A DNA stretch of 64,000 nucleotides, taken from positions 6,138,001-6,202,000 of the forward strand of contig NC_070562.1 in NCBI RefSeq assembly GCF_026914185.1, given 5' to 3'. Origin of the DNA: Puccinia triticina. Lineage: Eukaryota; Basidiomycota; Pucciniomycetes; Pucciniales; Pucciniaceae. Positions 1 through 11,680 of this stretch are shown one piece after another. The position numbers and the translations under genes are program-made. The first letter of the stretch is position 1, and the number at the start of each line of letters is the position of its first letter. A model generated the notes under the pieces. The model saw nothing but the letters and a program-made list of their open reading frames with translations. It ran no database searches and had not been told where the DNA came from.

Positions 1-1211
1 AAACACTTCTACATTTTTGAGCCGGCCCAGTAAAATTCTTCTGAAATTGTCATTCCCATTTTCTTTTACGCTGAAAAAGACAGTCTCTTTGCCAAGTGCT
101 ATCCACCGCAATTCAAGTCCAACCAAGATAATTCCAAGCTTCAAATAGGAATTCCTGAAAAGATAGAATTTGAAAATTGTTCACATAAAAATTTTTGACT
201 TGACTTATGATGAGATCAGGATGAGTGGCGGTTCAATGTTATCAACAGCTTGCGCAGGCAAAATTCATCATGAGAATTCCTGTCATTTTTAGGAATATAA
301 ATATGAACACACCTTAATATCTTCTTCTAATTTTTTCAAAAAGAAATTGATGATAACAACAGCTGGAATCCAACTGTATTTTTCCCCAACACGTGGAGAA
401 AAAAAGCGGACGGAAAAATCTTACGGAATGTTCCTATCACGCTGTACTGCGACAACACATCCGGAAATAAATCAAAAAAAAGGAATAAACATATTTCCTA
501 TTATTTTACACTCTCTGGCTTACCGCCGCAATTTTCTAATCAGCAATTTAATTGCCATTTTCTTTGTACTTCAAACATTGTGGGCGCGCTGGTAATTAAA
601 CAGTTAAAGTACAAATTTTATTGTTTTAAATCCATCAGATTTAATTCTTTTTAGTTTACATCTTCTAATTGACGGTGCTTTTTCTTAAAATTCTCTTCTG
701 ATTTTCAGTGAAATGGCCGTCAATGGATTTGACGCATACAACAGCACAATTGGCGGCAAAGTTCACGTGATGGCCAGTGTCTTATGTATTATGTATTACT
801 GGAAATTCTCCAATGCACGCCGAACTCACTAACACGCTTGTGCCGGGAAATTCACTCAATTCTTGCCGATATTGTACCTTAAGTTCTGCTACCTTGAAAG
901 ACAGAAAAAAACTGCCATACATTGCCCAATTCTTGCAGAAAAACCACCTCGATGGATCAGATGTATCTATTTTTTTTTGTCTTGTTGTCTTTTTTATTCT
1001 ATTTTGGAAATTAAATCTGATTTTTGTGGATTTTTTTGAACAAAACAGTGTCCAAATCAACTCAGAAGCATGGAAAAAACCGCAGAAGACTCAAAAAAAC
1101 TCTGGAAATTTGCAAAAGAAACTAAAAATCTCAGCAAACTAGACAAAAAATCCGCGGAGCTGGGTGTGCGTGATCAAGTTAATCAAAAATTCTGCAAAAA
1201 AATATTCAAAT
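1..1211. other. No gene recognised; A/T-rich flank
   Basis: The stretch is A/T-rich, with short unrelated open frames and no domain, tRNA or repeat that I can identify. Its right part (about 1070-1211) directly abuts the decayed 3' end of the copia relic and may hold further unrecognisable remains of it. No 3' LTR matching the repeat-rich block at 4871-5340 was found here. Confidence 0.4.
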
Positions 1212-4200
1212 TCAAGGCAGAGAAAATTGCTTTGCTTGCTTCACTTGACAACCGCAAAGACTTACCAGATCATATGAATCAAGAATTTCCGCAAACCAAT
1301 CGCCCTTCGATAACTTATATTTAAATCCTTGAAGGTTTGAATTTTGTCTGAAGTGGCTCGTACCAATCTTGTGTTCGGAACCATGGGAGTAAGCACAGGT
1401 CAACAATTCGCCATGTTGTAGTCGGCCAGAATTTCAGAGACATAATTTTCTTGAGACAACTCAAGATGATTATCGGCGCGGGATATTTTCATCCCAAGAA
1501 GAGAGTTGATCAGACCCAAATCGTCCATCAAAAATTTATCGTTGATGAACTGTTTGAAACAACCAACATCCTCTGAGACGACGACGAGATTGTCCACATA
1601 GACGTGAACAGACAAGTCCAATTGGGATCGGCGGAACTGAAGAGACAGGGATCATTCGGAGAAGGGAAAAAATTTATGGATTCAAAGAAGGCTGACAGTT
1701 CGCGATACCAAACCCTTGGTGCCTGCTTCAAACCGTAAATTGACTTTACCAGATGAAGACAGGTCCCAGCCGGAGCATCCAAACCTTGCGGAATTCGTAG
1801 GTAAACCGTTTCTTCCAAGGTCCCATTCAAGAAGGCATTCTTGACGTCCATCTGATGTATATCAAGATTGTTGTTGACACCGTAAGCCAACACAGGGCGA
1901 AGAGCTGGAAGCCGACCAGTAGGAGCAAAAGTCTCGTTGTAGTCGATTCCATCCTGTTGCGCACTGCCTTGCGCACAAAGTCTAGCCTTAAATTTTACGA
2001 ATTCACCCGCAGCATTGGTTTTAATCCTGAATACCCACACTGTGCCCAGAAGAGTGGCGTCGGATGGTATTGGTATGATTTCCCAAACATTAAGACGATC
2101 CATCGCAGCAAGTTCAGCCGAAATAGCTTCTAGCCAATTATGAGATTGAGCTGAGTTGACTGCGGCTTTGTAGGTTTTGGGAACCGAGTTAGATTCTTGA
2201 ATGGAGGAGCAACACAAGCTATGATTAAAGAACGGCACAAACCAAGGTTCGGTCGTCAAAGTTTTGTTGACCAAGTGAGCTCTTTGTTTGGTGGTAAGGA
2301 TGTTACTCGGGTCAGTCGGGTCTGAAGTGATATATTTAGGCGCAGGCTGGTTTGCGGGAACGTAATACCAGTTTGGTTTTGGCGCTGATGACGAAGAATC
2401 ACAAGGAAGCGAAGTGAGTGGAGCCTGGGAGGAAGTGGGTTGCGCTGATGACAAGGAATCAACTGCAACCGGAGCGAGCGAGGGAATAGGTTGAATGGAC
2501 AGGATAGAAGAAGATGGAGAAGTTTGAATGATTGGAGAAACTGGAAGTAAAAGCAATGACGAATTGTCAAAGGATGACGTCATTGTATCATCAAGTTCTT
2601 CATGTAGCTCCGCATAGACAGAACTTGCGGGGGAGATTCCTGGAAAACTAGCCTCGTCAAAAGTGACGTCATGGCTGTACTCAACCCTGTAGTCCGAATT
2701 TAATATTCTCCAGTTTGGAATATTAAGTCTATAGCCAACTAAAACACCTCTCTTCGAGGTATCGCCAAACTTCCCCTGCCTTCTTTCCTTCGGAATGTTA
2801 ACATACGCCCGACAACCAAATACACGCAAACAAGCAAGGTTAAAACAATATCCGAACCAAACTTCATGGGGAGATTTCCACTTTATTTTCTTGGTTGGCG
2901 TAATATTCTCGTAGAAAACGGCAGTCATAACGGCTTCCCCCCACAAGGTAACAGGTAGCGAAGCTTGCTTCAGGAGAGATCGCGCCTTCTCACTTGTCGT
3001 CCTATTACCCCTTTCAGCAATTGAGTTTTGCTGAGGTGTATAAGGTGCAGTGATATGATGACGAATGCCTTGATCCTTAAGATAACTTTCAAACTCTGCG
3101 GAGCAAAATTCGCCACCGCCATCGGTTACCAGGTTAAGAAGCTTCCTTGAGTGAAACGTTGTTACTTCATTGAAATATTCTTTGAACTTTTCAAAAGCTT
3201 GACTTTTTGATGATAAAATATATACATGTTTATACGAAGAGAAAGCGTTGGTAATTTTGAAGTAGTATGAACATTTCCCAACAGTGGCTGGCGTTATTTT
3301 GCCGCTGAGATCCATGTAAACATAGTCAAGGACACAAATAGGCTTAGGTAGTTGACTAGTAAATGGTTGACGGTGAGATTTTGAAATGCAACACGATTCA
3401 CAATTTGAAGTTGAGTAGCTTAAGTCGAACATTTTAACTAATGCTTCTCGGCTAGGGTGCCCCGCTCGCCTGTGCGCAAGTTCAGAGTCAACATCCGCTG
3501 AGCTTAGTGAAGCGAATTTAGACGGACCTTGAGCTTGCGTAGCATTCGATAACGACTTGGAGGAACCCGGTGGTTGAACAACTCTGACCTGGCAGACAAA
3601 GATGTTGCTGCTGATATTTGCTTCAAAAAGGATGATATTCTTAACAATATCCTTAACAAAGTATTGAGAACCATCCCAACGGAGCAAGTCACAGTTGGAT
3701 GCTGACAAGCGCGCGAGACTCAAAAGCGCGTGAGTTAAATCAGGCACATGAAGAGCCTTAACGACAAAAGATTTCCCGTTGTCACTCTTGATTTTGATGA
3801 GACCGCGTCCTTTAATAGGTAAAGATTGTCCGCTAGCAACGTTCACCGCAGAGTCAAATTTTTTGTACTCAGTGAAATTACGATGTTCAAGAAACATATG
3901 ATCAGAGCAGCAGCTGTCTAGGAAGATCAGTGCGTTGTCGTGGATCACTGCCAAAGCTTGAGGAGTAGAAACGCAGACGTAGACCCCGCTAATATCTTCG
4001 GATGTCACGGCGTTAGCTTTCTTCTTTGAAGCAGTTTGACTTCGACGTTTTTTGTATGCTTTGGTTGCCTTATTCGGATGAAGTTGATAGCAATTTGACT
4101 TAGAATGCGGAGCATCCTCGTTGTGAACACCGTTTTCACAGGTTGCCACGACGGACTTGAGAGCATTTTCACTCTTTATGATAACCCCTTTGGAAGCAGA

Positions 4201-4806
4201 TGAGGAGTTTTCAGCGTTCAAACTCAAAGATTTAGAGTTGAGGAATTGTTTGACAGTATCGATGTCGATCGGACTCTTATTGAGAAGAAGATCTTTAGTT
4301 CCTTCCAGTTTGGAAGGCAAAAGGTTGACAAGGTATTTGGCTAATAGATGTTCATCAAGCGTTTGCTTTTCCATCTTGACGATTTGGATCCCTACCGACC
4401 AAACACGAGATAACCCTACATCTATATCCGTCAAAAATTGCTCAAGAGTTGAGTTGAATCTAATTTTTAGAAAATCTTGGTAAACAACCGATTGATTTTG
4501 AGCTGACTTTGACTGAAAGTGATCAGTCAAAGCGGTCCAAATAAGATGAGGTTGTTTCTTATTTTCTTCAGTGATGAACTTGGCGTAGTTTTCTACCCCT
4601 AAGTTGCGACCTAAGATTCCCGCCGCGACTCCTTTTTGAAGTTTAAGAGTTGCTTTGGCGATCGGATCTCTTTCACCAGTGACCAAGTCAGATAACAAGT
4701 GCTCATCGACTCCCTTCTCAAGACAGAATGAGAACATGACATTTCGCCAGTCGTCAAAAGTAGTCCTGGTGAGAATCGGAAGACGATGGATAGCCTTATT
4801 GGTCAT
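1212..4806 (-). pseudogene. Ty1/copia gag-pol polyprotein, broken
   Basis: One reading frame runs from an ATG at 4806 to 1528 (1092 residues). In order it holds a copia gag N-terminus (about 1-200), a zinc-knuckle-like Cys/His patch ending CYQLHP (about 230), a protease-like LDSCCSDHMF in which the usual Gly of DSG is Cys, a GAG-pre-integrase HHCC segment (HRRAGH, CESC), an integrase core with D (YMDLSG), D (TDGGGEF) and E (AERGNR), and reverse transcriptase up to LKQAPRVWY. Near 1622 the frame shifts, and RT continues to 1400 with YVDNLVVV, so the second catalytic Asp of YVDD is Asn. A TGA at 1400-1402 then interrupts it. Beyond that, a PVLTPMVPNTRLVRA-like stretch shows the start of the RNase H connection before homology fades near 1212. 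RNase H itself is missing. In the cell such a polyprotein would form virus-like particles and copy the element's RNA. Family assignment is sure; the element is non-functional. Confidence 0.93.
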
Positions 4807-4855
4807 TGCGTACGAAGACTCGGGTTCAAAGAGGTTGCAGATTTAAGCACAATCT

Positions 4856-4867
4856 GGGCTCATAACC
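4856..4867 (-). promoter_or_regulatory. Primer-binding site (half tRNA-iMet type) of copia relic 1
   Basis: On the minus strand the sequence GGTTATGAGCCC follows the probable LTR after a 3-base gap. It is complementary to the anticodon-loop end of initiator tRNA-Met (GGGCTCATAACC), the half-tRNA primer known for Drosophila copia and yeast Ty5. The same motif occurs next to the 5' LTR of the second copia element at 33467-33477, which supports the reading. Confidence 0.7.
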
Positions 4868-4870
4868 TAA

Positions 4871-5340
4871 TGAACTCGGAGCTTTAAGGTGTAGTGATAT
4901 AAGTAACTACACGAGTGTACGACTTAGTACCGCGAACGATCACTAACCTTTAAGGTGTAGTGATATAAGTAACTACACGAGTGTACGACTTAGTACCGCA
5001 AACAATCACTAACCTGATCAGTTGTGATGAGAGTTAGCGAAGAGTTGTTTGATGAAACTAAATGAGTTGATTGCTTTTGCACACCTTTAAGGTGTAGTGA
5101 TATAAGTAACTACACGAGTGTACGACTTAGTACCGCAAACAATCACTAACCTGAACAACAAGATAAGAGTTGGTTAAGATGGAAGGATACATGATAAGAT
5201 AACCTTAATGAGTAACGAACCTGATCAGTTGTGATGAGAGTTAGCGAAGAGTTGTTTGATGAAACTAAATGAGTTGATTGAGAAAAGAACCGATACATGA
5301 TAAGAACGGAGTTTTATAAGATCAACTAGGTTTTGGAACA
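4871..5340 (-). repeat. Probable 5' LTR of copia relic 1 with internal tandem repeats
   Basis: The block lies just upstream of the primer site. On the minus strand it would run from TGTTCC (5340) to GAGTTCA (4871), so it has TG...CA ends. It contains a 66-bp unit starting ctttaaggtgtag at 4882, 4948 and 5085, and a 63-bp unit at 5011-5073 repeated at 5218-5280. Each 66-bp unit holds a GTGTAGT...ACTACAC hairpin. No matching 3' LTR was found, so the LTR identity and outer end are inferred. Confidence 0.5.
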
Positions 5341-6872
5341 ACTGCGGCACAACTACACTAAAGGCGGGAAAATGAGAAAGAACCAAAAGAACTACTTTAA
5401 GTTCAACAAAATCTTTGGTAAGTTTGAGTGGGAATTTTCCGTTTGTTACACAGCATTAGACTGATTCGGGACTTTTTGAAAACTGAAGGCCATTAGGAGC
5501 GGACTTAATGTCCGACATAACTGCCGCCGTGCTGATTGTGAGCTCACGGCATCAAGGACGGCAACAGTTGAAAGAAGGAAGACTACTAAAAAAAATGCTC
5601 AAAGTCACGCATAAAGATATGGAACACTACATCCTAAACATAGCATCACTTTTGTCGTCAGCTGTACACAGGACAATCTCAGACGTTGCCAGCCACTCGA
5701 TCCAGCCCCTACAATAGGTTGATTCAATGCATAACGGCCTACAAAAGTGGTGTTTGGCTACAGAGAAGAAAGATAGTACTAGAGCCAAAAGGACAACCAG
5801 GCCAGCAGCGTCAGCTTCAACGGTTGCTCCCGGTCTCTTGACGTAGAGTATAAACAATTACGTACACATTTTCTTTAGCTTGTTGTCTTTTCAGCTCTAT
5901 GGCTTTTGCGCCTGCAATTTTTATTGCACATCCAAGGCTAGAATAGTGTGCCACAAGCAAGGTTCTTACTGTAGGACACTCTTGAGGCCCTTTGACGGCC
6001 ACGGCAACAGGCAAATGAATGGACTGTTACAACGGCAACGCTTGGCCGGGTGTCAGGGGCATAGAATTGTTTTTCATTCTTCTCATGTGGAATGACGGGG
6101 GCCCAACCTTCCTCCGCCGTGAGCCCGCTGAGCACAGCAAAATGGGTTGGCTGGGTGAGCTTGGCCAACCCATCTGACTGCTCAGTCAATCCGCCCGTCT
6201 TGACGTGCGGGGTATCAGAGGTTGGCCCGCTGTTTGAGTCAGTTGGGTCAAGCCAACGGGGTACCAACCAGTCCCCCACCCCAGTCTGACTGTGCAGTTG
6301 AACTCTGGGCGGGCAGGTTGGTGCCCGCCAAAACTCACCAGTCTGCAACTGCGGGGGGGAGCCCCCGTTGGTCTGCATACGGATTCAAGCGGTGGTGTAG
6401 ATGCCAATTCTTCTGCGCTCATGGTTCTGGTGACTTGATGTTGTTGGTTGCCTTGAGGAGAGAGGAGTTGAAGGAAGTCAACCAAAAGCTACTGAACCTT
6501 CAGTGAGAAGATTTGGCTAATGAAACATTGATTTCAGTAAAAAGAAAATAAAGAAATACAATAGAAATAGTTTTACCTAATAAAACAGGAACTCAGATTG
6601 AGAATGAAAACAATAGATAACAGAACCAAAAATACACACTAGGAATTTCAAGCTAATGATAAAATAAGAGTGATCAGAAATCTGGAAAACAACGCTCAGA
6701 AAGAAGAAGAAGTAAAAGAATAAGAACCTGTAAACAGCTGGCCTAGACTGAGGACCTCAACAAGTAAACCGCGGACACAACAAAGGATGAAGTTGAATGG
6801 TTGCGGGTTTGAGGAATGGTGGTTGAGATGAGGAAGGAAAAATTGTGTTGAAATTACTCAGGTGAAAAGAAT
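5341..6872. other. No gene recognised; includes a G/C-rich hairpin segment
   Basis: No domain is visible in any frame. Between about 6090 and 6380 the DNA becomes G/C-rich and has local inverted repeats, such as GGCGGGCA...TGCCCGCC near 6310 and GGTTGGC...GCCAACC near 6145. Open frames over this stretch overlap on both strands, as expected of G/C-rich non-coding DNA. The rest (6500-6872) is A-rich. Confidence 0.4.
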
Positions 6873-6947
6873 TGTGTGTTGTGGGATTTGAACCCACAAC
6901 CTTCTACATTCATGAGAGCTGCTCTTATACCACTGAGCTAAACACAC
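6873..6947 (-). tRNA. tRNA-like gene with degenerate anticodon arm
   Basis: On the minus strand a 75-nt cloverleaf can be laid out: acceptor GTGTGTT pairs fully with AACACAC, the D stem is GCTC/GAGC, the T arm GTGGG-TTCAAAT-CCCAC is perfect, the variable loop is 5 nt and the discriminator is A. The internal Pol III boxes are intact: A box TAGCTCAGTGG, B box GGTTCAAATCC. The anticodon stem (GCTCT against GTAGA) forms only two or three of five pairs, and the loop CATGAAT lacks the usual T33, so the identity cannot be read safely (a CAT triplet is one candidate). It is either a tRNA pseudogene or a tRNA-derived element. Confidence 0.55.
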
Positions 6948-6980
6948 CGTTGGTCTGACTGGTGATTCTTGGATATTAGA

Positions 6981-9427
6981 TCATATAGCTTGGCCCCTCA
7001 AATGGAGCTTGAAGCATATATTCCAACACTGAACCTTCATGGTGGCCTGTCTGAGACAATATTTGAAGTCTTCATTGTGCAACGGAACTGTATTGGTGGA
7101 GAGAGCCGTCATCATGTGGACTGGGGTCCAGCTGCCAGACCGGGTTTTTCTGGATAATCTATACCGTGAGTCAAAGCGGGGATGTTGAAGTACTTTGAGT
7201 TGAAGAATGGATGCGGCCAAGGCGCCTGCGGACTAAGTGTATATGATAAATGGTTGTTTTCAGTCGGTAATCAGTTGTACAATTACCTGAGGGATACTCC
7301 GTACTCACATCCATTCATCATGTGCCAAAAATGAGCAGTATTGCAATCTTTGATATCAACCCATGCTTCCAAGGCCAACAGAAATGTTGACCTTTTATTG
7401 GTGGCTGAAGATTGACCGGATTTGCGGTTTTCTTGCCAAGTGAACTTGAGTTGCGCAAAGATTTGAGAGAACATCCAGTAGACATGAGCACCTGGCTCAA
7501 TTCTGCGCTCAATTGTCTGCTCCACCGTTGAAGCGTACTGTGCGGCACAACAGATTTTGTTCCACACCATCAAACCTGCAGTTTGTATGGTGATCAGTCT
7601 TAGTTTTAGCTGTGTCTTATTGTTGAAAATGACTTACCCTTGAGGGGGAGAGTCCTGTGATGTACCAGTTCTATTGGTGTATCCTTGAATGGCTCTTCTT
7701 CATCTGATTCTTCTGATTCCTCCGCTTCATCCTTAACAGTCTTCCAGGACTTCTTGCTGGAGCAGGATTGTGGCTGCGGGTCAGCTGCGCATTTCTTGGT
7801 CTTAGGACTCATGGAATTTGATTGGGCTCCGGTGGCCAACACTTTGTAAGGGCCTTCCCACGGATTCTGTTGGTCAGAAGTCAAAGTGGCAGAAGTGTTG
7901 TCTGCCTCCGACTGAGGATCCAGGACCGCCATCAAGAGCATCAAGCCTATTGACAGTTCTGTCTGCGGTGTTGACATGAAGCTGGGGGCCAGCCAAAGCT
8001 TTCAAAGTGGCAGTGGCGCCTCCTCTGAAAGAGACCCGTGTGCACCATCAAACTGAGATTGAATGTCCTCCTCCGCACGCCGGTCAGGCAAGGTGGTGGC
8101 TGGAGAAGCCTCAGCTGCCGTAGCTGAGGATTGCGGGCCAGCCAAAGCCGTCTAAGTGGTGGTGTCATTGTCTGCCGGTGGCGCCTCCTGTGGAAGAGAC
8201 CCAAGTGCGCCATTGACCTGTGCTTGAATTTCCTCCTCCGCACGCTGGTTGGGCAAGGTGGCGGCTGGAGAAGCCTCAGCCACCGTAGCTGAGGATTGAG
8301 GGCCAGCAAAGGCCGTCAAAGTGGCCGTTTCGTTGTCCGCCGGTGGCGCCTCCTGTGGAAGCAACCCAGGTGCACCATCAAACTGTGCTTGAATGTCCTC
8401 CTCCGCACGCAGGTTGGGCAAGGTGGCGGCTTGAGAAGCCTCAGCCGCCATAGCTGAGGATTGCCGGCCAGACAAAGCCGTTGAAGTGGCTTCAGCGGTT
8501 CTGGTGGCCGCAGGCAGGCCGGCAGGTGCTTCAGGCGTTGTAGCTGAGTATTTTTTCTTGGTACCCAGATGGCCGCCGGTTAGGAGGAATTTTTTCTCTG
8601 AGGAGGACTGACTATGATCGGACTTGGACTGAGACTTGTCAGAATTGTATTTTTTGCCGTCCAAGAATGTCTTTTCCTGAAGTCCATCCAAGGGTTGGTT
8701 GTCTTCTGTATTTAAGCTATGGTTCAAATAGTTGCTGCCAGGTTTGGACGTTTTAAATTGCTCCAAGGTAAATTTCAGTTGTGGTTCTTTCCATTGGCAA
8801 ATTCCAGAAAACGCTAATTCGCCCAGAGAAATTGTCTCCATCCCGGGAATACTTATGGCCTCTGGCCACATGTCCAGCTTTGTCCGGTAGCCCGGGCCAC
8901 AAAGCAGACTGTTGGCATCTTCTGGTATTGCCGGCAGAAAAGAATCCTTGGCCATCTCGAGGATGGATTGAACACCATTGGCAAATCATGTAACACCATA
9001 TACACGTTTGGAGTGTCTGGTCTAACTCAAAGGAGTGGCCGCCAACCTCTGTTCCTCGAGGTGAAACACTGCAAATGTAGAGTTCAAGGGATGGGTATGA
9101 GGTTAGGGTTGAGCAGGACAAGAATTCACAATGATTTGACTGACCTTTATTAATAACCTTTTGAACTTCCACTACCTGTTGACCGTATGGATAGGGCGGG
9201 TATGTTGGCTGATCCAAGGAGGGCACGTGTTGATGAATCCGGGATGCCAGGCCAAAGGGATTGCTAAAGCGGTCCCATTGCTGTATGAGAGAGTAGGGTA
9301 AGCTGAATTTCCAGGGGAAGGAAAGGAAAGAAAAACTTAGAGGACTCTTGCCGGTAATAGAAGTGCCCCTCTGAGGGGTATCTTGCAGGCCATGTGGGAA
9401 TGGTGTTTGCCTCAACGTGTTCACCAT
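6981..9427 (-). pseudogene. Multi-exon hypothetical gene with ~56-residue tandem repeats, several stop codons
   Basis: Function not recognised. Exon 1 (from ATG 9427, possibly extending upstream into proline-rich sequence) ends at 9145. A 76-bp intron (9069-9144, GTCAGT...TTTGCAG) joins in frame to exon 2. One frame then runs to 7638 and contains three copies of a roughly 56-residue Ala/Pro/Glu-rich repeat (RAEE[DE]IQ[AS]Q core) between about 8480 and 8000, followed by an acidic Ser/Glu stretch. A 62-bp intron (7576-7637, GTAAGT...CTGCAG) joins in frame to exon 3 (7575 to about 7290). An acceptor near 7220 leads to a last exon ending at 6981. In-frame stops lie at 9022-9024 (TAG), 8986-8988 (TGA), 8152-8154 (TAG) and 8002-8004 (TGA), with no clear frameshift. 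Splice phases that match across two introns argue that this was a real gene. It may encode a lineage-specific protein or a transposon-borne ORF. Confidence 0.55.
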
Positions 9428-9742
9428 GTCTTCAAACGCGTAGTTGATGTTGAAGCGCGGAGGCGGAGGCAGAGCTGGAGGGACGTGGTGGCAAAACAGA
9501 ACTTGGTTGGTGTTGGAAACACTGAGGCGGAGGCGGAGGGAGCTGGAGGAGTAGTTGCTGGCAAGTTAATGGTGTTGGGAATTTGGCGGCCAAGGTAGCT
9601 GGGGGTCTAGGAGTGTTCAGTGAGTGCAAGACAGATAAACACGGTTAGCCAAGCTGGCTGACTGTCAGTTTGGTTAGGTAATGTAATCAAGGCATCAGCA
9701 CACAGGAGGAGCATGTACATACATCAAACACAGGGCCAACGG
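9428..9742. other. Short intergenic stretch with proline-rich coding potential
   Basis: The minus strand here could extend the previous gene upstream (a proline-rich open frame reaches about 9629), but no start site stands out. The right side ends at the insertion point of the LTR element, where 9739-9742 (ACGG) is one half of the target-site duplication. Confidence 0.3.
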
Positions 9743-10447
9743 TGTGGTGTTCAAATTGGTACAGAGCCTCAAGACTGTCCAAATCAACAAGTCATCAAGA
9801 TCATCAACTTCAAGATTCCACCCCCCAAGATCAGCCATTTTCAGCTCTTCAAGATCCTCAAGATTCATTCCATCCCCATCCCTTTTCTTTTTATTATTAT
9901 TTAGTCCTCTTCCTGTTTCTTGGTCCTAACACATGTACTATGTGGGTTTATTATGATGTTTTATTTTTTCACTTTATCCTGTTTGGTTTCCTCTTTAAGC
10001 TTTGTTTATTCTTTTCTTCTGCTTGTTGTTTGTTGGGTTTTGTTTTGTTTTCTTTCCTGGTGGTTTTGTTTTGTAGTTAGGGATGTGATGACATGTCCTG
10101 TGACATGTCACTCCCCAGAGTTCAAGTTTGAGTTTGAACTTGGAGGATGGGACGGCATGGGACTTGCTCTGATCCACAAGATTTTCCATCAATTTTTGAT
10201 CCGCTGGCAGTATCCCCAGCACTATTCCTGATCCTTTATCCCTGATTCTGATCCCTCATCATCATCTGATCCTCAACAAACCAACCACCGCCAACGGTAT
10301 TCCATCCCCGTTGTCTCTCAGAAATCCCCCCCCAACGCTATCACTTTCCAATCCTCATCTCATTTGCCGGACCACCACAAGGGCAGCCTCAACAGCACCC
10401 ATCCCCTCGACGCTCTGCCTACCGCCTGGCACGGTAGGAGTTCCACA
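9743..10447 (+). repeat. 5' LTR of the gag-only element
   Basis: This 705-bp LTR has TGTGG...CCACA ends. Its last ~370 bp are nearly identical to the right LTR, including the stretch from gggatgtgatgacatg to the end. Its first part, a CATCAAGATC-rich and then T-rich stretch, has diverged and lacks about 40 bp present in the other copy. Confidence 0.85.
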
Positions 10448-10449
10448 TT

Positions 10450-10505
10450 TGGTCCCCCGAGCCGGGATCAAACCAGCGACCTCAAGATTTACAGTCTTGC
10501 CCTTA
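10450..10505 (+). promoter_or_regulatory. Long primer-binding site complementary to tRNA-Tyr
   Basis: TGG at 10450, two bases after the LTR, begins a stretch whose complement reads as the 3' two thirds of a tRNA-Tyr: CCA end, discriminator A, T arm GCTGG-TTTGATC-CCGGC, variable loop AGGTC, and anticodon arm CAAGA-CTGTAAA-TCTTG with anticodon GTA. It reaches the D arm, about 56 nt. Usual primer sites match 8-18 nt. The anticodon arm lacks the intron that tRNA-Tyr genes normally carry, so the match is to a mature tRNA. Confidence 0.75.
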
Positions 10506-11680
10506 CGGATTTCAAGACGGCGGGTTCTTGGGCTCTTCTAAAGATCTTTTCCTGTATTTTCATCTTGGACCGCCGGGATTTTGACTGTAATCTCATTGCA
10601 AGACATTTCAGGACCCAACACCAACACAAGGTTCAGATTTCTTTGAGACGCTGATGGTGACTCAGAGCAATCCCCATCTTGTCGTTCCGGCTCTCCTTTC
10701 CTTGTTGTTTCAGGAGTTGACCAAGAGCTTTTTTTTTTTGATTGGACTCAAGTCTCAAGGTTGCTTCAACATCATTGACAGATTCCTACAAAGAAGCTCT
10801 CGCGTGCAAGATTGTCAACAAGAACTCCCTGGATCCCCGACAACGAGGTTTTGGGCCCAAGATCTTGTTTTGAAGATTGATCCGAGTTCCTTTGCTCACC
10901 AGACAACCAATCCTCCCTTCTTGAGCAGTCTTGAGCTACCACCTGCCTCCCCTTCCTTTAATCTGAAGGTACCTTCTGAACCGACGAAACCGACAGATCG
11001 GACAGACCGTCTGGATCCAGAGTTCTGCACTCACACCGAAGCGCTCGTAGCGTCTTGAAGACCGTCCTCTGGAGATCATCATCAGCCGAGCTTAGTCCTT
11101 CTTGGTTCACATAGCCGATAGCTGAGAGCTTGTTTGGCTAGGATCAAGCTTACTGGCAAGGCAGGAGGGAACAAAAGTAAGCCTCATCCTTTTAGTTGCA
11201 CCTCCGGAGTCTACTTCTACGTTGTCGAAGCATCACCAGCCACTCTGTGAGCCCAAGAATTCGTCCAGATTTTTTTCAGTTTAGCGAAGTCAAGAGGCAC
11301 GGGCTTGGCAAATTGCTGGATTCAGATCCCTGCTTCATTTCGAGCTACTGGTCGCCTAGTTTGCGCTACTGCGGCAAACGCTACCCGCTGTCAAAGTCAA
11401 CATTGAAAAGTTTCGGCTCTAGCCTCTTTGATCACAACACAATCACTCTGCAAGATCTCTGATACGTTTGGAGCTCTATCTGCCACCTGCCAGCGTCCCC
11501 GTTTGCTCCGATCTGTCTGTCACGTACATCAAAGCCTCTCGATTTCCCTGTTTGTTTTGGAACGCCTCCCCAACACTCCTATTCCCTTCTGAAGTCCCAC
11601 AGAGTCCTGCCAAGCCCTATTCAGTTCTCTGAGATCCTCTTCGCGCCCTTAAAGCTTTTTCATTCATTTTTGAAATCACC
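10506..11680 (+). other. 5' leader of the gag-only element
   Basis: About 1.2 kb separates the primer site from gag. It contains a 134-codon open frame (10654-11058) and others with no recognisable domain. A long leader that could hold packaging and dimerisation signals is usual for LTR elements, but no specific signal can be named here. Confidence 0.4.

Noticed and set aside
347..1324. Small open frames in the first 1.3 kb
   Set aside because: A/T-rich, Lys/Phe-rich frames with no motif or splice support.
5938..6506. Overlapping frames of 95-146 codons on both strands
   Set aside because: G/C-rich local hairpin DNA with no motif and no splice-supported extension.
10440..10545. tRNA-Tyr gene on the minus strand
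   Set aside because: The 3' two thirds fit a tRNA-Tyr, but the 5' acceptor and D arm are not present in proper form. The stretch begins 2 nt after an LTR end, so it is a primer-binding site.
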